From an uncultured Blautia sp. (lineage in GTDB: Bacteria; Bacillota; Clostridia; Lachnospirales; Lachnospiraceae), in assembly GCA_900541345.1 (NCBI GenBank), contig UQJE01000032.1, forward strand, positions 1 through 24,961: DNA of 24,961 nt. Reading direction: 5' to 3'. Both the position numbers and the translations under genes were made by a program. Below are positions 1-6,658 of this stretch, piece after piece. The notes beneath the pieces are model-generated. The model was not told where the DNA came from. It was given only the letters and a program-made list of their open reading frames with translations, and did not search any database. Position 1 is the first letter of the stretch. Each line of letters starts with the position of its first letter.

Positions 1-339
1 GCTGACATCTTCACAGCAGGAGAAAAAGTAGATGCTACTGCAATCTCCAAAGGAAAAGGATTCCAGGGCGCAATCAAGAGACATGGTCAGTCCAGAGGAC
101 CTATGGCTCACGGTTCCAAATATCACCGTCATGCAGGTTCCAACGGTTCCGCATCTGACCCAAGTAAAGTATTCAAAGGCAAAAAAATGCCGGGACAGAT
201 GGGACATGTTCAGGTAACTGTACAGAATCTTGAAGTAGTACGCGTAGATACAGAGAATAACTTACTGTTAGTTAAAGGTGCTGTTCCAGGACCTAAGAAA
301 TCTTTGGTTACTATCAAAGAGACAGTAAAGTCCTTATAA
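1..339 (+). CDS. rplC: Ribosomal protein L3, C-terminal part (5' end outside window)
   Basis: The first 112 codons in frame 1 are the C-terminal half of large-subunit protein L3, a primary binder of 23S rRNA whose internal loop reaches toward the peptidyl transferase centre. The fragment has the conserved basic loop (GFQGAIKRHG at residues 20-29, then the HGSKYHRHAGS stretch) and the KKMPGQMG motif. The Gln in that motif (residue 66 of the fragment) is the position methylated by PrmB in E. coli L3; whether it is modified here is unknown. The family is usually about 205-210 residues, so roughly half is missing to the left. It is followed 21 bases later by rplD, as in the S10 operon. Identity is certain; only the start is unseen. 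Confidence 0.97.
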   Translation, partial: ADIFTAGEKVDATAISKGKGFQGAIKRHGQSRGPMAHGSKYHRHAGSNGSASDPSKVFKGKKMPGQMGHVQVTVQNLEVVRVDTENNLLLVKGAVPGPKKSLVTIKETVKSL

Positions 340-360
340 TGAGAAAGGAGGAGCATCAGA

Positions 361-981
361 ATGGCAAACGTAACTGTTTATAATATGGAAGGCAATGAAG
401 TTGGAACAATGGAGCTGAACGATGCAGTGTTCGGTGTAGAGATCAACGAGCATCTTGTTCATCTTGCAGTTGTTCGTCAGCTTGCAAATAAACGCCAGGG
501 TACTCAGAAAGCTAAAACTCGTTCTGAAGTAAGCGGCGGCGGAAGAAAACCGTGGAGACAGAAAGGAACAGGTCATGCTAGACAGGGTTCCATCCGTGCA
601 CCACAGTGGACAGGCGGCGGTATTGTATTCGCTCCGTCACCAAGAGATTACGAAGTAAAAATGAACAAGAAAGAAAGAAGAGCTGCTTTAAAATCTGCTC
701 TGACTTCCAAAGTTCAGGAAAATAAATTAGTAGTAGTTGACAGCCTTGCACTTGCAGAGGTAAAAACAAAAGAGATGCAGAAGGTTCTTACAAACCTGAA
801 AGCAGAGAAAGCTCTTGTAATCACAGCAACAGATGACAAGAACGTAATTCTTTCTGCAAGAAACATTGAAAATGTAGAGACTGCAACTCCAAGCACAATC
901 AACGTATACGATGTTATGAAACATAACACAGTTGTTGTAACCAAAGATGCTGTAGCATCCATCGAGGAGGTGTACGCATAA
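361..981 (+). CDS. rplD: Ribosomal protein L4
   Basis: This 206-residue protein is full length for L4, a large-subunit protein whose long basic loop lines the nascent peptide exit tunnel. That loop is visible at residues about 50-92 (GGGRKPWRQKGTGHARQGS, then PQWTGGGIVFAP), the family signature. The start ATG is placed by an AAAGGAGG site about 9 bases upstream. The stop overlaps the rplW start by one base (TAATG), so translation is probably coupled. In gammaproteobacteria L4 also represses the S10 operon by attenuation; nothing in this window shows that mechanism here. Confidence 0.98.
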   Translation: MANVTVYNMEGNEVGTMELNDAVFGVEINEHLVHLAVVRQLANKRQGTQKAKTRSEVSGGGRKPWRQKGTGHARQGSIRAPQWTGGGIVFAPSPRDYEVKMNKKERRAALKSALTSKVQENKLVVVDSLALAEVKTKEMQKVLTNLKAEKALVITATDDKNVILSARNIENVETATPSTINVYDVMKHNTVVVTKDAVASIEEVYA

Positions 982-1280
982 TGGCTAACATTCAGTATTA
1001 TGACGTAATCAAAAAACCAGTGATTACTGAAAAATCTATGAACGCTATGGGTGAGAAGAAATACACTTTCCTTGTTCATCCGGAAGCAAATAAAACACAG
1101 ATTAAAGAAGCTGTTGAGAAAATGTTCGAAGGAACAAAAGTAAAAAGCGTAAATACCATGAATTTAGATGGTAAGAAAAAACGCCGTGGAATGGTAGTTG
1201 GAAAAACTGCTAAATCCAAAAAAGCTATTGTAGCTCTTACAGAGGACAGCAAAGACATCGAGATTTTCGAGGGACTTTAA
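981..1280 (+). CDS. rplW: Ribosomal protein L23
   Basis: This 99-residue protein has the normal bacterial L23 length. L23 sits at the exit of the peptide tunnel and docks trigger factor, SRP and the SecY translocon. The N-terminal segment DVIKKPVITEKSMNAMGEKKYTF (residues 8-30, the conserved PxxTEKS core) and the NKTQIKEAVEKMF helix identify it. Its ATG overlaps the rplD stop by one base. It ends in a TAA followed in frame by a second TAA, then a 61-base gap before rplB that has only a weak 4-bp dyad. Confidence 0.98.
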   Translation: MANIQYYDVIKKPVITEKSMNAMGEKKYTFLVHPEANKTQIKEAVEKMFEGTKVKSVNTMNLDGKKKRRGMVVGKTAKSKKAIVALTEDSKDIEIFEGL

Positions 1281-1341
1281 TAAGCAATAGCAATTATACG
1301 CAGTCAAAAGCGTGATGACAAAGATTGAAAGGAGAACAAAA

Positions 1342-2187
1342 ATGGGAATCAAAACCTATAACCCATATACACCGTCAAGAAGACATATGACTGGTTCTGA
1401 CTTCTCTGAGATTACAACAAGCACTCCAGAGAAATCCTTAGTAGTGTCTTTAAAGAAAAATGCCGGACGTAACAACCAGGGTAAAATCACAGTAAGACAC
1501 CGCGGAGGCGGAAGCAGAAGAAAATACAGAATCATCGACTTCAAGAGAAGAAAAGATGGAATTCCTGCAACAGTAGCAACAATCGAGTACGATCCGAACA
1601 GAACAGCAAATATTGCACTTATCAACTATGCAGATGGTGAGAAAGCATATATCCTTGCTCCGGAAGGCTTAAAAGTAGGCCAGAAGGTTATGAACGGACC
1701 GGAAGCAGAGGTTCGTGTAGGTAACTGCCTTCCTCTGGAAATGATTCCGGTTGGTACTATGATTCACAATATCGAGCTTCATCCTGGAAAGGGCGGACAG
1801 ATGGTTCGTTCTGCTGGAAACGGCGCTCAGTTAATGGCTAAAGAAGGCAAATACGCAACACTGCGTCTGCCATCTGGTGAAATGAGAATGGTTCCGATCG
1901 TATGCCGTGCTTCTATCGGCGTTGTCGGAAACGGAGATCACAACCTGATTAACATCGGTAAAGCTGGACGTAAGCGCAACATGGGTATCAGACCTACAGT
2001 TCGCGGTTCCGTAATGAACCCGAATGACCATCCACATGGTGGTGGTGAAGGAAAGACCGGTATCGGTCGTCCAGGTCCATGTACACCATGGGGCAAACCT
2101 GCTCTTGGTCTGAAGACCAGAAAGAAAAACAAACAGTCCAACAAGCTCATCGTAAGAAGACGCGATGGAAAAGCTTTAGCGAAATAA
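1342..2187 (+). CDS. rplB: Ribosomal protein L2
   Basis: This 281-residue protein is L2, a primary 23S rRNA binder needed for subunit association and peptidyl transfer. The C-terminal signature is intact: NPNDHPHGGGEGK at residues 226-238 holds the conserved histidine region, followed by PGPCTPWGKPALG. The chosen start (ATG 1342, MGIKTYNPYTPSRR) fits the family and has GAAAGGAG about 7 bases upstream. An in-frame ATG at 1312 would add ten residues that do not belong to L2 and would place the ribosome binding site inside the gene, so I rejected it. rpsS follows after 15 bases. Confidence 0.98.
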   Translation: MGIKTYNPYTPSRRHMTGSDFSEITTSTPEKSLVVSLKKNAGRNNQGKITVRHRGGGSRRKYRIIDFKRRKDGIPATVATIEYDPNRTANIALINYADGEKAYILAPEGLKVGQKVMNGPEAEVRVGNCLPLEMIPVGTMIHNIELHPGKGGQMVRSAGNGAQLMAKEGKYATLRLPSGEMRMVPIVCRASIGVVGNGDHNLINIGKAGRKRNMGIRPTVRGSVMNPNDHPHGGGEGKTGIGRPGPCTPWGKPALGLKTRKKNKQSNKLIVRRRDGKALAK

Positions 2188-2202
2188 TAAGGAGGATAAA
2201 GC

Positions 2203-2484
2203 ATGTCTCGTTCACTGAAAAAAGGACCTTTTGCAGATGAGAGCTTACTGAAAAAAGTAGACGCATTAAATGCTGCAAACGACAAATCCGTTATCAAAAC
2301 ATGGTCACGTCGTTCTACTATCTTCCCGTCCTTCGTAGGACATACAATTGCTGTCCATGACGGAAGAAAACACGTGCCGGTATATATTACAGAAGACATG
2401 GTTGGACACAAACTTGGTGAGTTTGTAGCAACCAGAACATACAGAGGACACGGAAAAGACGAAAAGAAATCCGGCGTTCGCTAA
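2203..2484 (+). CDS. rpsS: Ribosomal protein S19
   Basis: This 93-residue protein matches the usual length of S19, which sits in the head of the 30S subunit with S13 near the A-site finger of the 50S. MSRSLKKGPF at the N-terminus, IKTWSRRSTI in the middle and HKLGEFVATRTYRGH near the C-terminus are diagnostic. A TAAGGAGG site precedes the ATG. The 88-base gap to rplV is long for this operon and holds a 7-bp hairpin, listed separately. Confidence 0.98.
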   Translation: MSRSLKKGPFADESLLKKVDALNAANDKSVIKTWSRRSTIFPSFVGHTIAVHDGRKHVPVYITEDMVGHKLGEFVATRTYRGHGKDEKKSGVR

Positions 2485-2504
2485 TTATCAGTAAAGAACA
2501 GCCG

Positions 2505-2527
2505 CCTGGCTGCAGCTTGTAGCCAGG
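2505..2527 (+). other. Inverted repeat in the rpsS-rplV gap
   Basis: Arms CCTGGCT (2505-2511) and AGCCAGG (2521-2527) are perfectly complementary around a 9-base loop whose ends (CA and TG) could add two pairs. No U-run follows, so it is not an intrinsic terminator. It lies about 28 bases before the rplV ribosome binding site. It may be an RNA stability or processing element or a protein site; the role is inference. Confidence 0.6.
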
Positions 2528-2572
2528 GGTTTCCATTAAAGATTCGAATATGACGAAAGGAGGCACTTTAAA

Positions 2573-2962
2573 ATGGCAAAGGGACATAGAAGCCAGATAA
2601 AGAGAGCCAGAAATGAGAATAATAGAGAGACAAGACCGTCTGCAAAATTATCTTATGCAAGAATTTCTGTTCAGAAAGCCTGCTACGTATTAGATGTAAT
2701 CCGTGGCAAAGATGTGCAGACAGCACTTGGTATCCTGACATACAACCCAAGATACGCTTCCAGCGTGCTTAAGAAGTTACTGGAATCAGCAATCGCAAAT
2801 GCTGAGAACAACAACGGAATGAACGCAGACAACCTCTACATTGCAGCGTGCTACGCAGATAAAGGACCTACAATGAAGAGAATTCAGCCAAGAGCACAGG
2901 GTAGAGCTTACAGAATCGAGAAGAGAACAAGCCATATCACCATCGTGCTGGATGAAAGATAA
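2573..2962 (+). CDS. rplV: Ribosomal protein L22
   Basis: L22 binds several 23S rRNA domains and sends a beta-hairpin into the exit tunnel, where macrolide-resistance changes map in other species. The family core runs from about residue 29 (ARISVQKACYVLDVIRGK) to the end, with the tunnel hairpin around residues 97-113 (KGPTMKRIQPRAQGRA). At 129 residues it is about 15-20 longer than typical bacilli L22. The extra is a basic N-terminal tail (MAKGHRSQIKRARNENNRET). The ATG at 2573 is well placed after AAAGGAGG, so the tail is probably real. Confidence 0.98.
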   Translation: MAKGHRSQIKRARNENNRETRPSAKLSYARISVQKACYVLDVIRGKDVQTALGILTYNPRYASSVLKKLLESAIANAENNNGMNADNLYIAACYADKGPTMKRIQPRAQGRAYRIEKRTSHITIVLDER

Positions 2963-2973
2963 GGAGGAAAATC

Positions 2974-3630
2974 ATGGGACAGAAAGTTAACCCACATGGC
3001 CTTAGAGTCGGTGTTATCAAAGATTGGGATTCTAGATGGTATGCAGAAGATAACTTCGCAGACTTCTTAGTAGAAGATTACAACATCAGAACATTCCTGA
3101 AAAAGAAATTATACAGTGCAGGTGTTTCCAAGATTGAAATCGAGAGAGCATCTGACAGAGTAAAAATCATCATCTACACAGCAAAACCAGGTATCGTAAT
3201 CGGTAAAGGCGGAGCTGAGATTGAGAAAGTTAAAGCTGAATTACAGAAATACACAGACAAAAAAGTCATCGTTGACATCAAAGAAGTAAAAAGACCAGAC
3301 AGAGATGCACAGTTAGTTGCTGAGAATATTGCATTACAGTTAGAGAACCGTATTTCCTTCCGTCGTGCAATGAAATCTACAATGCAGAGAACTATGAAAG
3401 CCGGAGCAAAAGGTATCAAAACATCTGTATCCGGACGTCTTGGCGGTGCTGATATGGCTCGTACAGAGTTCTACAGCGAGGGAACAATCCCGCTTCAGAC
3501 ACTTCGTGCAGACATCGACTACGGCTTCGCAGAAGCAGACACAACATACGGCAAAGTTGGCGTAAAAGCTTGGGTCTACAACGGTGAAGTACTTCCAACA
3601 AAAGGAACTAAGGAAGGGAGCGATAAATAA
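2974..3630 (+). CDS. rpsC: Ribosomal protein S3
   Basis: This 218-residue protein is S3, which forms part of the mRNA entry channel and its helicase on the 30S subunit. The N-terminal MGQKVNPHGLRVG and the type II KH domain with its GKGG loop (residues 77-80) are clear. The C-terminal domain has GRLGGADMARTE and IDYGFAEADTTYGKVGVKAWV. AAGGAGG lies 5-6 bases before the ATG. The stop overlaps the rplP start (TAATG), suggesting coupled translation. Confidence 0.98.
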   Translation: MGQKVNPHGLRVGVIKDWDSRWYAEDNFADFLVEDYNIRTFLKKKLYSAGVSKIEIERASDRVKIIIYTAKPGIVIGKGGAEIEKVKAELQKYTDKKVIVDIKEVKRPDRDAQLVAENIALQLENRISFRRAMKSTMQRTMKAGAKGIKTSVSGRLGGADMARTEFYSEGTIPLQTLRADIDYGFAEADTTYGKVGVKAWVYNGEVLPTKGTKEGSDK

Positions 3631-4067
3631 TGTTAATGCCAAAAAGAGTAAAACGTCGTAAACAATTCCGTGGCTCCATGAGAGGTAAAGCCCTGAGAGG
3701 TAACAAAATCAATTATGGTGAATTCGGTCTTGTTGCTACCGAACCTTGTTGGATTCGTTCCAACCAGATTGAAGCAGCCCGTGTTGCTATGACCCGTTAC
3801 ATCAAACGTGGCGGTAAGGTTTGGATTAAGATTTTCCCAGATAAACCAGTAACAGCAAAACCAGCAGAAACACGTATGGGTTCCGGTAAAGGTTCCCTGG
3901 AATACTGGGTAGCAGTTGTAAAACCAGGTCGCGTAATGTTCGAGATCGCAGGCGTTTCCGAGGAAGTTGCTCGTGAAGCATTACGTCTTGCTATGCACAA
4001 GTTACCATGTAAATGTAAAATCGTTTCTCGCGCAGACTTAGAAGGCGGTGATAACAGTGAAAATTAA
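3630..4067 (+). CDS. rplP: Ribosomal protein L16
   Basis: This 145-residue protein is L16, which organises the A-site tRNA elbow region of the 50S subunit and is a late assembly protein. MLMPKRVKRRKQFRG at the start, the GGKVWIKIFPDKPVTAKPAETRMGSGKG block (about residues 56-83) and ALRLAMHKLPCKCKIV identify it. Start 3630 is preferred over the in-frame ATG at 3636, because homologues commonly begin MLxPKR and the TAATG overlap with rpsC is a typical coupling arrangement. The 3' end overlaps rpmC by 11 bases. Confidence 0.97.
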   Translation: MLMPKRVKRRKQFRGSMRGKALRGNKINYGEFGLVATEPCWIRSNQIEAARVAMTRYIKRGGKVWIKIFPDKPVTAKPAETRMGSGKGSLEYWVAVVKPGRVMFEIAGVSEEVAREALRLAMHKLPCKCKIVSRADLEGGDNSEN

Positions 4068-4266
4068 TAAATTCGTAGAAGATTTAAGAGCAAAATCAGC
4101 TGCAGAATTGAATGAAGAATTAGTAGCTGCTAAAAAAGAACTTTTCAATCTGAGATTTCAGAATGCAACAAATCAATTAGACAATACAGGACGAATCAAA
4201 GAGGTTCGCAAGAATATTGCCAGAATCCAGACAGTAATCACTGAGCAGGCTAACGCTTCCAAATAG
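4057..4266 (+). CDS. rpmC: Ribosomal protein L29
   Basis: L29 is a small two-helix protein at the peptide exit site next to L23. From GTG 4057 it reads MKINKFVEDLRAKS and is 69 residues, the normal length. The helical hairpin, with the ELNEELVAAKKELFNLRFQ core, is typical. I chose GTG 4057 over GTG 4048 because AAGGCGG at 4042-4048 is about 8 bases upstream and the family begins MK-. The gene starts inside the last 11 bases of rplP, so it is probably translated by coupling. Confidence 0.95.
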   Translation: MKINKFVEDLRAKSAAELNEELVAAKKELFNLRFQNATNQLDNTGRIKEVRKNIARIQTVITEQANASK

Positions 4267-4287
4267 TGAATATAGGAGGAAACAATC

Positions 4288-4542
4288 GTGGAAAGAAATC
4301 TGAGAAAAACCCGTGTGGGCAAGGTTGTCAGCAACAAGATGGACAAGACCATCGTGGTTGCAATTGAAGACCATGTAAAACATCCTCTTTACAAAAAAAT
4401 CGTGAAGAGAACATATAAATTAAAAGCTCATGATGAAAAAAATGAGTGCAGTATCGGTGATACCGTAAAAGTTATGGAGACCAGACCGTTATCCAAAGAT
4501 AAAAGATGGAGACTGGTTGAAATTGTAGAGAAAGTGAAATAA
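4288..4542 (+). CDS. rpsQ: Ribosomal protein S17
   Basis: This 84-residue OB-fold protein is S17, an early-binding 16S rRNA protein of the 30S body. MERNLRKTRVGKVVSNKMDKTIVVAIE, then the HPLYKKIVKRTYKLKAHDE segment and VMETRPLSKDKRWRLVEIVEK, are characteristic. The start is GTG, placed by ATAGGAGGA about 7 bases upstream. rplN follows after 13 bases with its own AAGGAGG. Confidence 0.98.
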   Translation: MERNLRKTRVGKVVSNKMDKTIVVAIEDHVKHPLYKKIVKRTYKLKAHDEKNECSIGDTVKVMETRPLSKDKRWRLVEIVEKVK

Positions 4543-4555
4543 GGAGGAAACCAGT

Positions 4556-4924
4556 ATGATTCAGCAGGAAACTAGACTGAAAGTTGCCGACAACACTGGT
4601 GCAAAAGAAATCCTTTGTATTCGTGTTATGGGCGGCTCTACAAGAAGATATGCAAACATCGGTGATACAATCGTTGCTTCCGTTAAAGATGCAACACCAG
4701 GCGGTGTTGTTAAAAAAGGTGACGTTGTAAAGGCTGTTGTTGTTAGAACAAAAAAAGGCGCTCGTCGTAAAGACGGTTCTTACATCCGTTTCGATGAAAA
4801 CGCTGCCGTAATCATTAAAGACGACTTAACTCCGAGAGGAACACGTATCTTTGGACCAGTTGCCAGAGAGCTTCGTGACAAAAAATTCATGAAGATCGTT
4901 TCCTTAGCTCCGGAAGTATTATAG
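4556..4924 (+). CDS. rplN: Ribosomal protein L14
   Basis: This 122-residue protein is L14, a highly conserved beta-barrel at the subunit interface (bridges to 16S rRNA) and the binding site of the silencing factor RsfS. MIQQETRLKVADNTGAKEILCIRV at the N-terminus, GDVVKAVVVRTKKGARRKDGS and the C-terminal GTRIFGPVARELRDKKFMKIVSLAPEVL are textbook. The length is exact for the family. AAGGAGG lies 6 bases before the ATG. Confidence 0.99.
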   Translation: MIQQETRLKVADNTGAKEILCIRVMGGSTRRYANIGDTIVASVKDATPGGVVKKGDVVKAVVVRTKKGARRKDGSYIRFDENAAVIIKDDLTPRGTRIFGPVARELRDKKFMKIVSLAPEVL

Positions 4925-4935
4925 GAGGGTGCCTA

Positions 4936-5247
4936 ATGTCAGCTATGAAGATTAAAAAAGGCGACACTGTTAAAGTAATCGCTGGTAAAGATAAAGGCAA
5001 AGAAGGAAAAGTTCTTGCCGTTAATACAAAAGACAATACTGTCTTAGTTGAAAATGTAAACATGGTGACCAAGCACAGCAAACCGTCTATGGCAAACCAG
5101 AACGGCGGAATCATCAACAAAGAAGCTCCGCTTCATATCTCCAACGTAATGCTGGTTGTAGATGGAAAAGCTACAAGAGTTGGTTTCCAGATGGATGGAG
5201 ATAAAAAAGTCCGTGTTGCAAAAGCAACTGGAAAAGTTATCGATTAA
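4936..5247 (+). CDS. rplX: Ribosomal protein L24
   Basis: This 103-residue protein is L24, a 50S assembly-initiator protein near the exit tunnel. A KOW motif occupies about residues 5-32 (KIKKGDTVKVIAGKDKGKEGKVL), followed by NMVTKHSKPSMANQNGGIINKEAPLHISNVML. ATG 4936 is placed by GGAGGG 6 bases upstream. An in-frame ATG three codons later would be too far from that site, though a start there cannot be excluded. Confidence 0.97.
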   Translation: MSAMKIKKGDTVKVIAGKDKGKEGKVLAVNTKDNTVLVENVNMVTKHSKPSMANQNGGIINKEAPLHISNVMLVVDGKATRVGFQMDGDKKVRVAKATGKVID

Positions 5248-5268
5248 TTGAGAGAGGAGGCATGACAA

Positions 5269-5808
5269 GTGAGTAGATTAAAAGAGCTTTACAAAAATGA
5301 GATCATGGATGCCATGACTAAAAAATTCGGATACAAAAACGTTATGGAAGTGCCAAAACTCGAGAAAATCGTTGTAAACATGGGTGTTGGTGAAGCGAAA
5401 GAAAATGCAAAACTTCTTGATGCAGCTATCGCTGATATGGAGCTGATTACAGGACAGAAAGCAGTTTCTACAAAAGCAAAAAAATCTGTAGCGAACTTTA
5501 AGATCAGAGAGGGAATGCCGATCGGATGTAAAGTTACATTAAGAGGAGACAAAATGTACGAGTTTGCTGATCGTCTGATCAACCTTGCACTTCCTCGTGT
5601 ACGTGACTTCCGCGGTGTAAACCCGAACGCATTTGACGGCAGAGGAAACTATGCTCTCGGTATCAAAGAGCAGTTAATCTTCCCGGAAGTTGAATACGAC
5701 AAAGTAGACAAAGTAAGAGGTATGGACATCATTTTCGTTACAACTGCGAAAACAGATGAAGAAGCACGTGAATTACTGACATTATTCAACATGCCATTTG
5801 CAAAATAA
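5269..5808 (+). CDS. rplE: Ribosomal protein L5
   Basis: This 179-residue protein is L5, part of the 5S rRNP that contacts P-site tRNA. MSRLKELYKNEI, NVMEVPKLEKIVVNMGVGEAKEN, TGQKAVSTKAKKSVANFKIREG and the C-terminal RGMDIIFVTTAKTDEEARELL are diagnostic. Translation starts at GTG 5269, 8 bases after GAGGAGG. A nearby ATG at 5262 hits an in-frame TAG after four codons, which rules it out. A hairpin-bearing gap follows. Confidence 0.98.
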   Translation: MSRLKELYKNEIMDAMTKKFGYKNVMEVPKLEKIVVNMGVGEAKENAKLLDAAIADMELITGQKAVSTKAKKSVANFKIREGMPIGCKVTLRGDKMYEFADRLINLALPRVRDFRGVNPNAFDGRGNYALGIKEQLIFPEVEYDKVDKVRGMDIIFVTTAKTDEEARELLTLFNMPFAK

Positions 5809-5832
5809 TATACCCTCTGGGTGTACCATGAT

Positions 5833-5855
5833 GACCGCCGGCGAAAGCCGGGGTC
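5833..5855 (+). other. GAAA-capped hairpin in the rplE-rpsN gap
   Basis: GACC (5833-5836), a bulged G and CCGGC (5838-5842) pair with GCCGG (5847-5851) and GGTC (5852-5855) across the loop GAAA (5843-5846). That is nine pairs, mostly G-C, with a GNRA tetraloop. No U-run follows, so it is not an intrinsic terminator. It lies about 12 bases before the rpsN ribosome binding site. A structural, processing or regulatory RNA role is inference. Confidence 0.7.
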
Positions 5856-5881
5856 TGCAAATCTGATAGGAGGAACGATTC

Positions 5882-6067
5882 ATGGCTAAAACAGCAATGA
5901 AAATCAAACAGCAGCGCAAACAGAAATTCTCCACAAGAGAATATAATCGCTGCAGAATTTGTGGCCGTCCACATTCATATTTAAGAAAATACGGAATCTG
6001 CAGAATCTGCTTCCGTGAATTAGCTTACAAGGGACAGATTCCGGGAGTTAAAAAAGCTTCCTGGTAA
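5882..6067 (+). CDS. rpsN: Ribosomal protein S14, zinc-binding short form
   Basis: This 61-residue protein is the short zinc-ribbon (type Z) form of S14, part of the 30S head. Two CxxC pairs, Cys24/Cys27 and Cys40/Cys43, form the zinc site. The rest (RCRICGRPHSYLRKYGICRICFRELA) is the conserved core. Many Firmicutes also carry a zinc-free paralogue elsewhere for zinc limitation; none is in this window. ATAGGAGG precedes the ATG. The gene ends TGG-TAA inside a 14-base sequence that recurs exactly at the end of rpsH. Confidence 0.98.
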   Translation: MAKTAMKIKQQRKQKFSTREYNRCRICGRPHSYLRKYGICRICFRELAYKGQIPGVKKASW

Positions 6068-6139
6068 TCAGACCACAAGTATTTTTTGGAATGCTTGCCG
6101 ACAGGCGCATTAATATATAAACAATCATGTAAAGTCTGA
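6062..6139 (+). other. Structured rpsN-rpsH intergenic region
   Basis: TCAGAC (6068-6073), right after the rpsN stop, is complementary to GTCTGA (6134-6139), just before the rpsH ribosome binding site. Between them is a second hairpin: AATGC (6090-6094) and GCC (6097-6099) pair with GGC (6104-6106) and GCATT (6107-6111) around GACA. A run of six T at 6082-6087 precedes rather than follows the inner stem, so this is not a + strand terminator. The closing stem is only 6 bp over a 60-base interior, so folding is uncertain. Confidence 0.5.
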
Positions 6140-6167
6140 AAAGAGAGAAAATAAGGAGGAAACTAAC

Positions 6168-6569
6168 ATGACAATGAGCGATCCGATTGCAGATATGCTT
6201 ACAAGAATCCGTAACGCAAACACTGCAAAACATGACACAGTAGATGTTCCTGCATCTAAAATGAAAATTGCAATCGCAAACATTCTTCTTGACGAGGGAT
6301 ATATTGCAAAATACGATTTAGTAGAAGATGGTGTATTCAAAACCATTCATATTACTCTGAAATACGGCGAGAACAAAAATGAGAAAATCATTACAGGACT
6401 GAAGAGAATTTCCAAACCAGGTCTTCGTATCTACGTTGGAAAAGACGAGCTTCCTAAAGTTCTCGGTGGACTTGGAATCGCAATTCTTTCCACAAACAAA
6501 GGTGTTATCACAGATAAAGAAGCACGTAAAGAAAAAGTTGGCGGTGAAGTATTGGCATTCGTATGGTAA
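6168..6569 (+). CDS. rpsH: Ribosomal protein S8
   Basis: This 133-residue protein is S8, a primary 16S rRNA binder of the central domain and, in E. coli, the translational repressor of the spc operon. MTMSDPIADMLTRIRNAN, the central GLKRISKPGLRIYVGKDELPKVLGGLGIAILSTNKGV and the C-terminal GGEVLAFVW match the family at normal length. AAGGAGGA 7 bases upstream favours ATG 6168 over ATG 6174. No E. coli-type S8 target was recognised near rplE. The stop lies in TGGTAATCAGACCA, repeated from the rpsN end. Confidence 0.98.
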   Translation: MTMSDPIADMLTRIRNANTAKHDTVDVPASKMKIAIANILLDEGYIAKYDLVEDGVFKTIHITLKYGENKNEKIITGLKRISKPGLRIYVGKDELPKVLGGLGIAILSTNKGVITDKEARKEKVGGEVLAFVW

Positions 6570-6612
6570 TCAGACCATCGAATGGGTATCGTCACAAAAG
6601 AGACTGAAAACA

Positions 6613-6628
6613 GAGAGAAATTTCTCTC
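6613..6628 (+). other. 16-bp perfect palindrome in the rpsH-rplF gap
   Basis: GAGAGAAATTTCTCTC is its own reverse complement. As RNA it would form a 6-bp stem with a 4-base loop; as DNA it is a symmetric site. It lies about 16 bases before the rplF ribosome binding site within an 89-base gap. It is A/T- and G/A-biased and not followed by a U-run. Its function is unknown. Confidence 0.55.
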
Positions 6629-6658
6629 CGATAATTTAAGTAATAGGAGGACAATTAT

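Noticed and set aside
1281..1341. Hairpin in the rplW-rplB gap (ACGC/GCGT).
   Set aside because: Only four pairs with an eight-base loop; expected by chance.
714..2411. Antisense open frames over rplD-rpsS, e.g. 714-1079 and 1938-2411 on the - strand.
   Set aside because: They lie opposite highly conserved ribosomal genes, have no ribosome binding site or recognisable protein family, and arise from codon bias of the sense genes.
6086..6121. Possible promoter before rpsH (TTGCCG with TATAAA).
   Set aside because: The best spacer is 15 bases and the -35 box lies inside a hairpin arm; not convincing within a continuous operon.
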